A stretch of DNA of 64,000 bases, taken from contig JAEDFO010000001.1 in NCBI GenBank assembly GCA_016292745.1, forward strand, positions 62,001 through 126,000. Reading direction: 5' to 3'. Within the stretch, counting starts at the first letter, position 1, and each line of letters opens with the position of its first letter. Source of the DNA: Muribaculaceae bacterium (GTDB taxonomy: Bacteria > Bacteroidota > Bacteroidia > Bacteroidales > Muribaculaceae). Positions 19,098 to 27,997 of this stretch are shown here, in pieces. Made by a program: the position numbers and the translations under genes. Under the pieces are notes generated by a model that was not told the origin of the DNA, ran no database searches, and saw nothing but the letters and a program-made list of their open reading frames with translations.

Positions 19098-19657
19098 TTC
19101 CTAATAATTTTAAAAACTCCGTCTTGGCCCAACTTGATTATTGAGGAAGGAGTGTGCGATGAACTATCGTTCTGTCGATAATTAACTATGTAATCTACTG
19201 AATCTTTGATTTCTTGCGAAATCTGCGAAAACACTGAAGGTGATTTCTGCCCACTGATATTGGCCGATGTAGACACAATCGGTCGTCCAAACTTGCGACA
19301 CAATTCTTTCGAAAATCGTTCTTTTGTAACTCTTATACCTATCGAACCGTCATCTCCTATCAGATTGGGAGCAAGATTTTTTGCATCATCAAAAATAATG
19401 GTAAGCGGTTTCTCGGAAAATTCAATAAGCTGATAAGCTGTTTCGGTTACGCCATTCGAATATCTCTCCAACTTGTTGCAATCGTCAACAAGCACCAGCA
19501 TTGCCTTTGAATCTTGACGTCGTTTTATATCGTATACACGTGCTACCGCTTTGGCATTTGTTGCATCGCAACCTATGCCCCAGATCGTATCGGTTGGATA
19601 TAAGATCACCCCACCCGATTTAAGCACTTCAATTACTTTTTTTATTTCTTCATCCAT
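19094..19657 (-). CDS. tsaC: L-threonylcarbamoyladenylate synthase (TsaC/YwlC type)
   Basis: This enzyme makes threonylcarbamoyl-AMP from threonine, bicarbonate and ATP for the t6A modification at position 37 of ANN-decoding tRNAs. The fold signature is clear: GGVILYPTDTIWGIGCDATN near the N-terminus, YDIKRRQDSKAML, IGIRVTK, and PIVSTSANISGQ. At 187 residues it is the short TsaC form without the Sua5 C-terminal domain. It is the first gene of the unit tsaC - sugar transferase - ClC - fmt and sits about 60 bases downstream of a consensus promoter. Confidence 0.95.
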   Translation of the reverse strand: MDEEIKKVIEVLKSGGVILYPTDTIWGIGCDATNAKAVARVYDIKRRQDSKAMLVLVDDCNKLERYSNGVTETAYQLIEFSEKPLTIIFDDAKNLAPNLIGDDGSIGIRVTKERFSKELCRKFGRPIVSTSANISGQKSPSVFSQISQEIKDSVDYIVNYRQNDSSSHTPSSIIKLGQDGVFKIIRN

Positions 19658-19715
19658 CAGGATATCTTTTAAATGGTTTTGTCGAACTTTCTATTACGAT
19701 TTATCCTAATTAATG

Positions 19716-19746
19716 CAAAGTTAAGATAATTCACCAAAGAATCAAA
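19716..19746 (-). promoter_or_regulatory. Promoter of the tsaC-led operon
   Basis: On the minus strand a TTTG element (19743-19746) is followed after exactly 19 bases by TAACTTTG (19716-19723). This fits the Bacteroidetes -33/-7 consensus TTTG-N19-TAnnTTTG. The expected start site is near 19709, giving a leader of about 50 bases before the tsaC ATG. Confidence 0.8.
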
Positions 19747-19839
19747 ATTGATTTTTATGGCAAAATAAGTGTTGTGTTGAATATGAGAAAATATCACACC
19801 TATTTTGGAAATATTTTCTCATGTATAATTATTTTTTCA

Positions 19840-19847
19840 TAATTTTG
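19840..19847 (+). promoter_or_regulatory. Probable -7 box for the patatin-GH13 pair
   Basis: TAATTTTG matches the TAnnTTTG consensus and lies 17 bases upstream of the patatin ATG, so the predicted leader is only about 10 bases. The expected upstream element region is T-rich (ATTTTCTC) but has no exact TTTG. The box is divergent from the tsaC promoter in the same 207-base gap. Confidence 0.55.
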
Positions 19848-19864
19848 TAATATATATAATCGGT

Positions 19865-20662
19865 ATGCAGGACATAAAGAATACATCCTTCGAAGTCGGT
19901 ATAGCATTAAGCGGTGGCGGAGCCAGAGGCATTGCTCATCTGGGTGTGCTGAAAGCTCTTGAAGAGCGTGGCATAAAGCCCCAGATAATTGCCGGCGTAA
20001 GTGCCGGTTCAATAATCGGTTCATTGTATTCTGCAGGCTTGCCAATTCCTGACATTCTGAAGCTGTTCGACAATTGCAAGTTCTCCGACATGGCAGAAAT
20101 AAGCGTCCCAAAGGACGGATTCTTTAAAATTGACCGTTTCAAGAAAATATTACGCGAAGTGTTGCCAGTAACGAATCTCGAAGAGCTACCAATTCCAATG
20201 TATATCTGCGCAACTGATATTGACCACGGATGCACAAAAATCTTCGACTCCGGTTCTATTGTAGAACGCATAGCGGCCTCGTGCAGCATTCCTGTGATAT
20301 TCAAACCTACGAGAATTGATGGGGTCAACTATGTTGATGGTGGCGTGCTCCGAAATTTGCCGGCTTGGGCTATCCGACCTAAGTGCAATCATCTAATAGG
20401 CGTTAACTGTAGTCCATTCGTGAATCACAAGATAAAAAGTTCAATCATAGAGATTGCACAGCGCAGCTATGAATTGATGTCGAAAGTAAACACAGTGATG
20501 GATATGAAGATGTGCGACACATTGATATTGATTAAAACCATTGCCCACCACAAATCGCTCGACACCAAAAATCTTCAGAAAATATTTGAATGTGGCTATA
20601 GCGAAGCCTGTCGTGTCCTTGACTCGGCTGAAAAATCTGATTTTAACGACTTCTTAATATAA
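19865..20662 (+). CDS. Patatin-like phospholipase family protein
   Basis: This is a serine lipid hydrolase of the bacterial patatin (RssA/YchK-like) type. The oxyanion-hole loop GGGARG is at residues 17-22, the nucleophile Ser46 lies in GVSAGS, and the second catalytic residue Asp158 is in VDGGVLRNLP, which gives the Ser-Asp dyad. There is no signal peptide, so it is likely cytoplasmic or membrane-associated. Length is 265 residues. Its TAA ends at the base before the ATG of the next gene, so the two genes abut exactly. The natural substrate is unknown. Confidence 0.92.
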   Translation: MQDIKNTSFEVGIALSGGGARGIAHLGVLKALEERGIKPQIIAGVSAGSIIGSLYSAGLPIPDILKLFDNCKFSDMAEISVPKDGFFKIDRFKKILREVLPVTNLEELPIPMYICATDIDHGCTKIFDSGSIVERIAASCSIPVIFKPTRIDGVNYVDGGVLRNLPAWAIRPKCNHLIGVNCSPFVNHKIKSSIIEIAQRSYELMSKVNTVMDMKMCDTLILIKTIAHHKSLDTKNLQKIFECGYSEACRVLDSAEKSDFNDFLI

Positions 20663-22375
20663 ATGGAACAAAAGATAGTAATATACCAACTATTGCCTCG
20701 GCTTTTCTCAAACACATGTGATAAATGTGTAATAAATGGCTCGATCGAAGAGAATGGTTGTGGAAAGATGAACGACATCACTGCTACAGTTCTAAAGGAA
20801 ATAAAATCATTAGGCGCCACCCATGTTTGGTATACAGGTGTAATTGAACACGCTACTCAAACAGATTATTCCTATTACGGCATACGTCCTGACAACAAAC
20901 ATATAGTAAAAGGCAAAGCCGGTTCGCCATACGCTATAAAAGACTATTATGATGTTGACCCCGACATTGCCGTATCGGTACCTAATCGAATGGCTGAATT
21001 CGAGCAATTGGTGAAACGGACTCACAACGAGGGGCTTAAGGTGATAATCGACTTTGTGCCCAATCATGTGGCCCGGCAGTATTTCTCTGATGCAAAACCT
21101 GAAGGAATTGAAGACCTCGGACATAATGACAATCGGGAATACTTCTTTTCGTCTTCAAACAATTTTTATTATATAACCCGACAGCTTTTCTCTCCGCAAA
21201 TCGACTTGGGACACGGTGATGATGAATACTTCGAGTTTCCAGCAAAGGCTACTGGCAATGACTGTTTCACGGCGTTTCCCTCGGTCAATGACTGGTATGA
21301 AACTGTTAAGCTTAACTATGGTATAGATTACGGAAATAATTCACGCCATTTCGACCCCATTCCTGACACTTGGATTAAGATGCTTCACATACTTCGCTTC
21401 TGGGCGTTGAAAGGCATTGACGGATTTCGTTGCGATATGGCACATATGGTGCCGGTTGAGTTTTGGAACTGGGCTATTCCACAGGTAAAGGCTATCTCTC
21501 CGAATATTCTTTTCATAGCAGAATTATATGATGTGGGCATATACCGACAGTATCTTAGTGATGGCCATTTCGACTATCTTTATGACAAGGTTAATCTGTA
21601 CGATACCCTTCGGGCAATACAGTGCCACAACGTTTCAGCAGCCAATTTAACCAGTTGCTGGCAGACGGTGGAAGGAATAGGGCATCAGATGCTAAATTTC
21701 CTTGAGAATCACGATGAGCAGCGCATTGCATCACAGCAATTTCTCGGCAATGCCATAAAGGCGCTCCCTTCGCTTGTTGTAAGCACTACCATGTCGAAAG
21801 GCCCATTCCTTATTTATTCCGGGCAGGAGTTCGGCGAAAAAGCCACTGATACCGAAGGCTTCAGCGGCAAAGATGGCCGGACAACTATTTTCGATTATTG
21901 GAGCGTCCCATCAATACGACGTTGGTACAATGGCGGTAAATGCGACGGCAAAAACTTGAATGACGAAGAACATAAAATATATAATGTGTATAAATGTGTT
22001 CTAAATCTGATAAACAGAGAGGATGCCATTGTAAAGGGAGATTTCTTTGATTTGATGTACGTGAACTATAATAATCCGGATTTCAATCCACATCGTCATT
22101 ATTGCTATATACGGAAACACAAGCATGAAGTGGTATTGGCAATTGTGAATTTTTCCGATGGCGAATCAAGAATATTGGTAAATATTCCTAAGCATGCATT
22201 CGACACATTAAACATGCAACCGGGAAACTATCGGGCCGTAGATCTGCTCTCTGGAAAAAAGCATTCTATTCCGTTCAGTGAATCGGTACCACTGGCTGTT
22301 AACGTAGGTGCTTATGGAGCCTTGTTGTTGAAGTTTATAGTAGAACCGTCAATAACAGATAAAAAATCTGTCTAA
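20663..22375 (+). CDS. Alpha-amylase family (GH13) glycoside hydrolase
   Basis: This is a TIM-barrel glycosidase of family GH13. The barrel motifs are in order: DFVPNHVARQY (region I), GFRCDMAH with nucleophile Asp258 (region II), FIAELYD with acid/base Glu287 (region III), and ENHDEQR with Asp351 (region IV). A C-terminal beta domain follows. No signal peptide is visible, so it probably acts on intracellular alpha-glucans or malto-oligosaccharides. Length is 570 residues. It abuts the patatin gene with no gap. The subfamily, and so hydrolase versus transferase activity, cannot be fixed from motifs alone. Confidence 0.9.
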   Translation: MEQKIVIYQLLPRLFSNTCDKCVINGSIEENGCGKMNDITATVLKEIKSLGATHVWYTGVIEHATQTDYSYYGIRPDNKHIVKGKAGSPYAIKDYYDVDPDIAVSVPNRMAEFEQLVKRTHNEGLKVIIDFVPNHVARQYFSDAKPEGIEDLGHNDNREYFFSSSNNFYYITRQLFSPQIDLGHGDDEYFEFPAKATGNDCFTAFPSVNDWYETVKLNYGIDYGNNSRHFDPIPDTWIKMLHILRFWALKGIDGFRCDMAHMVPVEFWNWAIPQVKAISPNILFIAELYDVGIYRQYLSDGHFDYLYDKVNLYDTLRAIQCHNVSAANLTSCWQTVEGIGHQMLNFLENHDEQRIASQQFLGNAIKALPSLVVSTTMSKGPFLIYSGQEFGEKATDTEGFSGKDGRTTIFDYWSVPSIRRWYNGGKCDGKNLNDEEHKIYNVYKCVLNLINREDAIVKGDFFDLMYVNYNNPDFNPHRHYCYIRKHKHEVVLAIVNFSDGESRILVNIPKHAFDTLNMQPGNYRAVDLLSGKKHSIPFSESVPLAVNVGAYGALLLKFIVEPSITDKKSV

Positions 22376-22402
22376 TTATGTTAATAGACGAACTATAATT
22401 TG

Positions 22403-22410
22403 TATTTTTG
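22403..22410 (+). promoter_or_regulatory. Probable -7 box for prs
   Basis: TATTTTTG fits TAnnTTTG and lies 26 bases upstream of the prs ATG in a 61-base AT-rich gap. The expected -33 element is not an exact TTTG, so confidence is moderate. Confidence 0.5.
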
Positions 22411-22436
22411 CAAAAAATCTCAGCTATACAAAAATT

Positions 22437-23381
22437 ATGACTCAGAAATTACCTCCAGTAAAAATCTTCTCCGGGACCAAATCGCACTATTTGGCAGAGC
22501 AAATTTGCAAAGAGTTAGGAGTAGAATTAGGTAAAATGAACATTCAGCGTTTTGCTGACGGTGAATTCGAATGCTCTTTTGAAGAGTCCATCCGTGGTTG
22601 TGAAGTATATTTGGTTCAGTCGACTTTCCCAAACACCGACAACTTAATGGAGCTGCTCCTCATGATTGATGCTGCAAAGCGTGCTTCGGCAAAATCAATC
22701 ATTGCTGTTGTCCCCTATTTCGGATGGGCTCGTCAGGACCGCAAGGATAAACCGCGTGTATCGATAGCCGCTAAGTTAGTTGCCGACCTGCTCAGCGTTG
22801 CCGGAATCGATCGATTGATTACAATGGACTTGCATGCCGACCAAATTCAAGGATTTTTTGATGTTCCTGTCGACCATCTGTATGCTTCTTCATGCTTTAT
22901 CCCATACATCCAGTCGCTTCACCTTGATGAACTGGTGATTGCAACTCCCGACGTTGGTGGTGCAAAACGTGCCAATAGCTATGCAAAATATCTTAATGCA
23001 CCATTGGTTCTGTGCCATAAGCAACGCGCAAAAGCCAATGTGGTGGAAAATATGACAATCATTGGCGATGTTAAGGGTAAGGACGTTGTACTCGTCGACG
23101 ATATGGTTGACACAGCTGGTACAATAACAAAGGCCGCTAATCTTATGATGGAAAATGGGGCTAAATCGGTAAGAGCTCTTGCTTCGCACGCTATTATGAG
23201 CGATCCGGCTTCGCAACGTATCGAAGAATGTGCTTTGTCGGAAATCATGTTTACCGATAGTATTCCTTTCACAAAGAAATGCAGTAAGGTGACAATTATC
23301 AGCATTGCATCGTTGTTTGCCGACACAATCCGCCGTGTGCATAACAATGAATCGATTAGTTCGCAGTATCTTATAAAGTAA
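22437..23381 (+). CDS. prs: Ribose-phosphate pyrophosphokinase
   Basis: Prs transfers pyrophosphate from ATP to ribose 5-phosphate, making PRPP for purine, pyrimidine, histidine and NAD synthesis. The N-terminus has KIFSGTKSHYLAEQI and NIQRFADGEFECSFEES. The catalytic flexible-loop region has PYFGWARQDRKDKPR, and the PRPP-binding loop is VVLVDDMVDTAGT. Length is 314 residues, as expected. It has its own promoter-like box and is followed by a GC-rich terminator hairpin, so it is probably monocistronic. Confidence 0.97.
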   Translation: MTQKLPPVKIFSGTKSHYLAEQICKELGVELGKMNIQRFADGEFECSFEESIRGCEVYLVQSTFPNTDNLMELLLMIDAAKRASAKSIIAVVPYFGWARQDRKDKPRVSIAAKLVADLLSVAGIDRLITMDLHADQIQGFFDVPVDHLYASSCFIPYIQSLHLDELVIATPDVGGAKRANSYAKYLNAPLVLCHKQRAKANVVENMTIIGDVKGKDVVLVDDMVDTAGTITKAANLMMENGAKSVRALASHAIMSDPASQRIEECALSEIMFTDSIPFTKKCSKVTIISIASLFADTIRRVHNNESISSQYLIK

Positions 23382-23398
23382 TTATATTATTTAAATGA

Positions 23399-23432
23399 AT
23401 GCGCCGGACTCTTGTGTTGGATTCCGGCGTAT
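23399..23432 (+). terminator. Intrinsic terminator of prs
   Basis: A ten-pair stem with one G-U pair (ATGCGCCGGA at 23399-23408 with TCCGGCGTAT at 23423-23432) encloses a 14-base loop and runs into a short T-rich stretch. It overlaps the upstream ATG (23395) of the following open frame. That is a reason to start the acyltransferase downstream at 23443. Confidence 0.75.
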
Positions 23433-23442
23433 TTTCTGTATA

Positions 23443-24468
23443 ATGGGCAACGGAAGAATTGAAATATTCGATTTCATGAAAGGATTCTGCATTGCGATGG
23501 TAATAGCTGACCATTGCAATCTGCATTTTGAGTCGGTGCATATCCAGAATATGCTCGATGCCGTCCGAATGCCATTATATTTCTTCCTTTCGGGCGTTTT
23601 TTTCAAGGAGTATACCTGTTACGCTGATTTTGCTCTTCGAAAGACATGCAAACTCATTATTCCATACTTGTTTTTTGCATTGATTTATGGTATTGTCATT
23701 ACTGTAAATATGTCGTTATGTGGCACTTTCCCAAATTTGCACCATTTTAAAGCAATGTTCTTTTTGCCCAGCAATTCCCCTCTGTGGTTCTTGAGATGCC
23801 TGTTTATAGCATATACAATGTATTATCTGCTTAATTCATTGGTGCTCAAACGTATCGGGATTCTTGGCCAGTGGCTGACTATCAGCGTATTCGCATTTAT
23901 AGCATGGGAAGTGATTGATTATTGTAACGGATTCAGATATACGACAAAAATTGTATCCTATCTGTATATGAGTGATGTTTTTACAGCTGCTGTTGTTTTG
24001 CCAATTATGTTTTGTGCGCATAAGTGCAGGGAATCGCTAACGAATATTTTCAATTATACTCTTACAAAACTCATTGTTGTATTAGCAGTATCAATAGTGG
24101 TGCTGTATTTCTCTACAACCGGGCCGTTAATGTTCGTCAAATGTAAATTTGATGCCTCATTCTTATCATTCTACATTTCAATTGCATGTGGTATATGTGC
24201 AATATTTGCATTATGCACCATTATTTTTCGCCTAATTGAAGTCTGTCATCCTATACGCCATTTTATAAGCGAGTTTGGACAATATTCATTGATAGCACTC
24301 GGAATGCATTGGACTATAAGATATATTTTATTATCTGTTGGCTGGGACAACAGTTGGGTCATGTTTGCCATAATTATTGCTGTCATGCCATTTATAAGCA
24401 AGTTGCTTACAAAATATTTTCCTTATTTTACAGCTCAGAAAGATATTGTCAAGTATCACAAAGCATGA
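23443..24468 (+). CDS. Acyltransferase family 3 membrane protein
   Basis: This is an integral membrane acyltransferase of the acyltransferase-3 type, which usually O-acylates polysaccharides or other surface sugars. It starts RIEIFDFMKGFCIAMVIADHCN, the usual first helix. The motif MPLYFFLSGVFFKEY follows and about ten hydrophobic segments span the rest. The ATG at 23443 (341 residues) gives the normal N-terminus; an ATG at 23395 would place 16 extra residues over the prs terminator. The 3' end faces rpoD across a hairpin. The target of acylation is unknown, and no polysaccharide cluster lies next to it. Confidence 0.85.
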   Translation: MGNGRIEIFDFMKGFCIAMVIADHCNLHFESVHIQNMLDAVRMPLYFFLSGVFFKEYTCYADFALRKTCKLIIPYLFFALIYGIVITVNMSLCGTFPNLHHFKAMFFLPSNSPLWFLRCLFIAYTMYYLLNSLVLKRIGILGQWLTISVFAFIAWEVIDYCNGFRYTTKIVSYLYMSDVFTAAVVLPIMFCAHKCRESLTNIFNYTLTKLIVVLAVSIVVLYFSTTGPLMFVKCKFDASFLSFYISIACGICAIFALCTIIFRLIEVCHPIRHFISEFGQYSLIALGMHWTIRYILLSVGWDNSWVMFAIIIAVMPFISKLLTKYFPYFTAQKDIVKYHKA

Positions 24469-24474
24469 AATAAA

Positions 24475-24506
24475 TGAAGGCACCCCATATTAATGGAATG
24501 CCTTCA
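24475..24506. terminator. Bidirectional terminator between the acyltransferase gene and rpoD
   Basis: TGAAGGCA (24475-24482) pairs with TGCCTTCA (24499-24506), and an inner CCAT/ATGG pairing extends the hairpin. AT-rich flanks lie on both sides. The two adjacent genes converge here, so it can serve both strands. Confidence 0.8.
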
Positions 24507-24529
24507 AGTAAAATTTCAATAAAATAATA

Positions 24530-25390
24530 CTAATCGCCTAAGTAGCACTTGAGTAGACGACTCTTCTGTCCTTTCAGACGGCGTATAGCTTTTTCTTTAA
24601 TCTGACGAACACGTTCACGGGTCAAATCGAACTTTGCACCAATTTCCTCCAATGTCATTTCCTGGCAACCGATGCCGAAGAACATTTTCAGAATGTCGCG
24701 CTCACGTTCATGAAGCTGATTTAATGCACGGTCGACTTCTTTCGACAGTGATTCCTGATTCAGCGACGAATCGGCCATTGGAGAATCATCGTTGGTAAGA
24801 ACATCCAACAAACTGTTGTCTTCACCTTCAACAAATGGTGCGTCAACCGAAATGTGACGCCCTGACACTTTCAGAGTATCCTGAATCTTGTCAACAGGGA
24901 TGTCGAGCTGTTCAGCCAGTTCTTCAGCCGATGGACGGCGTTCGTTTTCTTGTTCGAATTTAGAAAGAGCTTTACTGATTTTGTTCAAAGAGCCCACCTG
25001 ATTAAGCGGAAGTCTTACAATACGAGACTGTTCTGCAAGAGCCTGAAGAATGGATTGACGAATCCACCACACAGCATATGAGATAAACTTAAAGCCTCGG
25101 GTTTCGTCGAATTTCTGTGCGGCTTTAATTAGGCCGAGATTCCCTTCGTTAATCAAGTCGGGAAGGCTTAGGCCTTGGTTTTGATACTGTTTTGCCACAG
25201 ATACAACGAATCTCAGGTTGGCTCGTGTGAGTTTATCCAATGCGCGCTGGTCGCCTGCCTTGATTTTCTGTGCAAGCTCCACTTCTTCTTCGACAGTTAT
25301 TAGACCTTCTCGGCCTATTTCCTGCAGATACTTGTCAAGCGACGCACTCTCACGATTAGTAATTGATTTTGTAATCTTTAATTGTCTCAT
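24530..25390 (-). CDS. rpoD: Primary sigma factor, RpoD/SigA
   Basis: This is the housekeeping sigma factor of RNA polymerase. Region 1.2 (LDKYLQEIGREGLITVEEEV), region 2 (DLINEGNLGLIKAAQKFDE, then FKFISYAVWWIRQSILQALA), region 3 and region 4 with the -35-recognition helix (LEEIGAKFDLTRERVRQIKE) are all present. At 286 residues it is the short Bacteroidetes form lacking region 1.1. This form recognises the TTTG/TAnnTTTG promoters found throughout the window, including one just upstream of its own gene. Confidence 0.96.
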   Translation of the reverse strand: MRQLKITKSITNRESASLDKYLQEIGREGLITVEEEVELAQKIKAGDQRALDKLTRANLRFVVSVAKQYQNQGLSLPDLINEGNLGLIKAAQKFDETRGFKFISYAVWWIRQSILQALAEQSRIVRLPLNQVGSLNKISKALSKFEQENERRPSAEELAEQLDIPVDKIQDTLKVSGRHISVDAPFVEGEDNSLLDVLTNDDSPMADSSLNQESLSKEVDRALNQLHERERDILKMFFGIGCQEMTLEEIGAKFDLTRERVRQIKEKAIRRLKGQKSRLLKCYLGD

Positions 25391-25409
25391 TCTAACTCAA
25401 AAATGTGTG

Positions 25410-25441
25410 CAAATTTACCAATTTCAGAACTAAATTGCAAA
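25410..25441 (-). promoter_or_regulatory. Promoter of rpoD
   Basis: On the minus strand TTTG (25438-25441) is followed after 20 bases by TAAATTTG (25410-25417), matching the Bacteroidetes consensus. The predicted start is about 13 bases upstream of the rpoD ATG, so the leader is very short. Confidence 0.75.
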
Positions 25442-25515
25442 AGAAATATCACCTTTAATGAGGTTTTTGATATAAATAACGTGAAATGCCCTACCTTATT
25501 GTGCCGTTTGCCTAT

Positions 25516-25552
25516 AAAAAGGCATTCACAAGGATTGCTCCAAGTGAATGCC
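25516..25552 (-). terminator. Intrinsic terminator of htrA
   Basis: On the minus strand the nine-pair stem GGCATTCAC/GTGAATGCC (25544-25552 with 25521-25529) is followed by five Ts. It lies just downstream of the htrA stop codon and ahead of the rpoD promoter. Confidence 0.85.
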
Positions 25553-25570
25553 ATTAAGTTCCAGTCCTAA

Positions 25571-27076
25571 TTAGTCAACCAACGGTACAGCGTAGTAAAC
25601 TTTCTTGCCGGTCGGATATATACCAGTTATGAACATAACCTTGTCGCTATCGTTATCGTTCATGATTGCTTTGTATACCTTTTCAACATCTTCTCTCGAT
25701 GATACCGGATAGTTATTGATGTCTAGGATGATAAATCCGTTGCGGATGCCGTATTCCTTGAACTTGCCGTCCTTTACTCCAAGCACTTCTACACCTTTTG
25801 ATATTCCAAGGTCCTTTTTCTGCTTATCGCTTAGTTCCTTGAATGCACAACCTAAATCGAGAATGTCGTTCGACTTTGTTATCGATGTATTGCCTTGAGA
25901 GTTTTTGAGCGTGATGGTTGTAGTCTGGGTCTTGTTGTCTCTAACGTAAGTCACCTTAATCTTGTCACCGGGGCGGAATCTGCTCATCTGCTCCATCATT
26001 GTACCCTTATCCTTAATCTTGGCATCGTTGATTTTGATGATTACATCACCCTTTTCAAGTCCAGCCTCTTTTGCCGAACCTCTATCGAGAACTTGCTCAA
26101 TAATGATACCGTCTGTTACGGCCGTTATATCGCGCTCTTTTGCAATTTCAGCAGTAAGGTCTTGGAATGAAATGCCAAGCACTGCACGCTGAACAGTTCC
26201 ATATTGCTTGATGTCGGTAATCACCTTCTTCACAATATTTGAAGGAATGGCAAACGAATAGCCGGCATAATTGCCTGTGGTTGAGTAAATAGCGGTATTA
26301 ATGCCCACAAGCAGGCCATCGGTAGTGACCAAGGCGCCACCACTGTTGCCTGGATTAACAGCTGCGTCGGTTTGGATAAACGATTCCACTCCCATCGGCA
26401 TTGAATGTGTGGCAGAGCTGATGCTTCGAGCCTTTGCACTTACGATGCCAGCTGTAACGGTTGAAGTGAATCCGAATGGATTACCTACAGCGAGAACCCA
26501 TTCTCCCACTTTAATGTCGTCGGAATCGCCGAATGGAATCGGTGAAAGGTCCTTCGCCTCAATTTTAAGCAATGCCAAATCGGTTGTTGCATCTGTGCCA
26601 ATCACTTGGGCGTTGAACGAGCGGTTGTCGTTTAATGTAACCTCAAGCTTCTCGGCCCCATCCACTACGTGATTATTGGTCACGATGTAGCCATCGTTTG
26701 AGATAATTACGCCTGAACCCAATCCGCTTTGCTGCGGTTTCTGTTCCTGCTGTTGCGGTTGCTGGCGATTACCGTTGCCCGGGCCAAAGAAGAATTCAAA
26801 CGGGTCGAAGCTTTGATAGTATTGCTGACGGCGCGGTGTTACATAACTCTTGATGCTCACCACAGCGTTAACCGTGCTTTCTGCTGCCTTTGTGAAATCA
26901 GTCTCAAGGCTTCTGCCTTGAACCACTCTCATTATTGCCGAATTATCCTGAGAGATGCAGGTGTCGGTTATCTCATCGTTTCGCGAAATTACAGAATTGG
27001 CCATGGTTGAAAACACTGAGCCAACAACAGCGGCTACAATAGCCACCACTACTAAATTTCTTGTACTTGTTTTCAT
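25571..27076 (-). CDS. htrA: Do/HtrA family periplasmic serine protease
   Basis: This is a Deg/HtrA quality-control protease of the envelope. An N-terminal hydrophobic anchor or signal (LVVVAIVAAVVGSVFSTMA) is followed by the trypsin-like domain with catalytic His136 (NNHVVDG), Asp166 (TTDLALL) and Ser245 (NPGNSGGA). A glutamine-rich insert (RQQPQQQEQKPQQ) sits ahead of the catalytic core in the LA-loop position. Two PDZ domains follow (about residues 290-380 and 405-500). Length is 501 residues. It has its own promoter and terminator, so it is probably a single-gene unit. DegP, DegQ and DegS roles cannot be separated here, but two PDZ domains argue against DegS. Confidence 0.95.
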   Translation of the reverse strand: MKTSTRNLVVVAIVAAVVGSVFSTMANSVISRNDEITDTCISQDNSAIMRVVQGRSLETDFTKAAESTVNAVVSIKSYVTPRRQQYYQSFDPFEFFFGPGNGNRQQPQQQEQKPQQSGLGSGVIISNDGYIVTNNHVVDGAEKLEVTLNDNRSFNAQVIGTDATTDLALLKIEAKDLSPIPFGDSDDIKVGEWVLAVGNPFGFTSTVTAGIVSAKARSISSATHSMPMGVESFIQTDAAVNPGNSGGALVTTDGLLVGINTAIYSTTGNYAGYSFAIPSNIVKKVITDIKQYGTVQRAVLGISFQDLTAEIAKERDITAVTDGIIIEQVLDRGSAKEAGLEKGDVIIKINDAKIKDKGTMMEQMSRFRPGDKIKVTYVRDNKTQTTTITLKNSQGNTSITKSNDILDLGCAFKELSDKQKKDLGISKGVEVLGVKDGKFKEYGIRNGFIILDINNYPVSSREDVEKVYKAIMNDNDSDKVMFITGIYPTGKKVYYAVPLVD

Positions 27077-27423
27077 ATTGCAAAACTGTTAATAATTTTC
27101 CGTTTTAATAATTTAATCGTTAAAATTTAACTTTTCGATTTCTTCGGCAAATGTATATCAATAATTTTTAATCTCCCAAAAAACATTTCCGATTTTAGAT
27201 AATTTTAATACATATCGCCTAAAAGAAATATATTTTACATATGTATCGACAAATTTCATTCCACACCCATAGCCAACAATCAACCACCCAACCATTACTG
27301 ACAAAATATAACATCCATGACAATAATAATGGCAAGAATGACAAAAATCGCTCGACAAGCATTATCTTTGTGTCGTTTTTTGTCGGTCGGTGCCATTGCT
27401 CGACTTGGATATACGTATTCTTG
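27077..27423. other. 347-base intergenic region between htrA and the chromate transporter genes
   Basis: This gap holds the htrA promoter (described separately) and, about 54 bases before the transporter ATG, a TATCTTTG (27363-27370) that fits the -7 consensus on the plus strand without a matching -33 element. The rest is AT-rich with short CA-rich runs. An open frame covering part of it (27241-27423, in frame with the transporter) shows no family similarity and I do not treat it as coding. I see no convincing RNA gene. Confidence 0.5.
27149..27181 (-). promoter_or_regulatory. Promoter of htrA
   Basis: On the minus strand TTTG (27178-27181) is followed after 21 bases by TACATTTG (27149-27156), in line with the Bacteroidetes consensus. 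The predicted start lies roughly 65 bases upstream of the htrA ATG. Confidence 0.65.
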
Positions 27424-27996
27424 ATGAACAACAGAATTTATTTTCAGCTATTTGTATCATTTCTTAAAATCGGGGCATTCACCTTTGGCGGCGGATGGGC
27501 TATGATTTCGGTTATCGAGCGCGAGATAGTCGACAACAAGAAGTGGATTGGCAAAACTGATTTTCTCGACCTCCTGGCTCTTGCGCAATCAATACCCGGC
27601 ATCCTGGCTGTGAATATAGCTGCTGCTGTTGGCGACAAGATTGCCGGAAAGCGTGGTGCCGTGGTTGCAGCATTAGGCTCAATAATACCATCGTTTGTAA
27701 TTATTCTTCTCATTGCCATGTTCCTAACACCAGATACAATAAAGGGGAACGATACCCTGCGGCGAATATTCATGGGCATACGTCCGGCAGTGGTGGCATT
27801 GATAGTATCGCCAGTGCTCAACGCTGCACGAAATGCAAAAATCAACGCCAAGACGGTGGTAATTCCAATTGCCGTTGCACTATCGATTTATTCCGGCATT
27901 CCATACATCTCGAATCCAATATTGTATATTATAATAGGAGCTGTAGTTGGCATTTTCTTATATCATCGCCGTATAACCGAAAAAAGCATAAAGTAA
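27424..27996 (+). CDS. Chromate transporter, half-size subunit 1
   Basis: This is a CHR family membrane protein with a single ChrA domain. It begins FLKIGAFTFGGGWAMISVIEREIV, the family signature (FxxGxxxFGGG), followed by about five to six hydrophobic segments and ALAQSIPGILAVNIAAAVG. I start it at ATG 27424 (190 residues) because this puts the first helix at the N-terminus; 61 upstream codons have no similarity. Half-size ChrA proteins usually work as pairs, and the second half follows one base after this stop. The family exports chromate in some bacteria, but the true substrate here is uncertain. Confidence 0.9.
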   Translation: MNNRIYFQLFVSFLKIGAFTFGGGWAMISVIEREIVDNKKWIGKTDFLDLLALAQSIPGILAVNIAAAVGDKIAGKRGAVVAALGSIIPSFVIILLIAMFLTPDTIKGNDTLRRIFMGIRPAVVALIVSPVLNAARNAKINAKTVVIPIAVALSIYSGIPYISNPILYIIIGAVVGIFLYHRRITEKSIK

Positions 27997-27997
27997 G

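Noticed and set aside
27241..27423. Sixty-one codons in frame upstream of the first chromate transporter gene
   Set aside because: The stretch is rich in His, Asn, Gln and Ser, has no similarity to the CHR family, and the conserved first helix begins right after ATG 27424. It also overlaps a -7-like box.
27158..27431. Two overlapping small minus-strand frames in the htrA-chrA gap, one with a hydrophobic stretch
   Set aside because: They run over the htrA promoter, have no plausible start signal or neighbour support, and their composition fits chance translation of AT-rich DNA.
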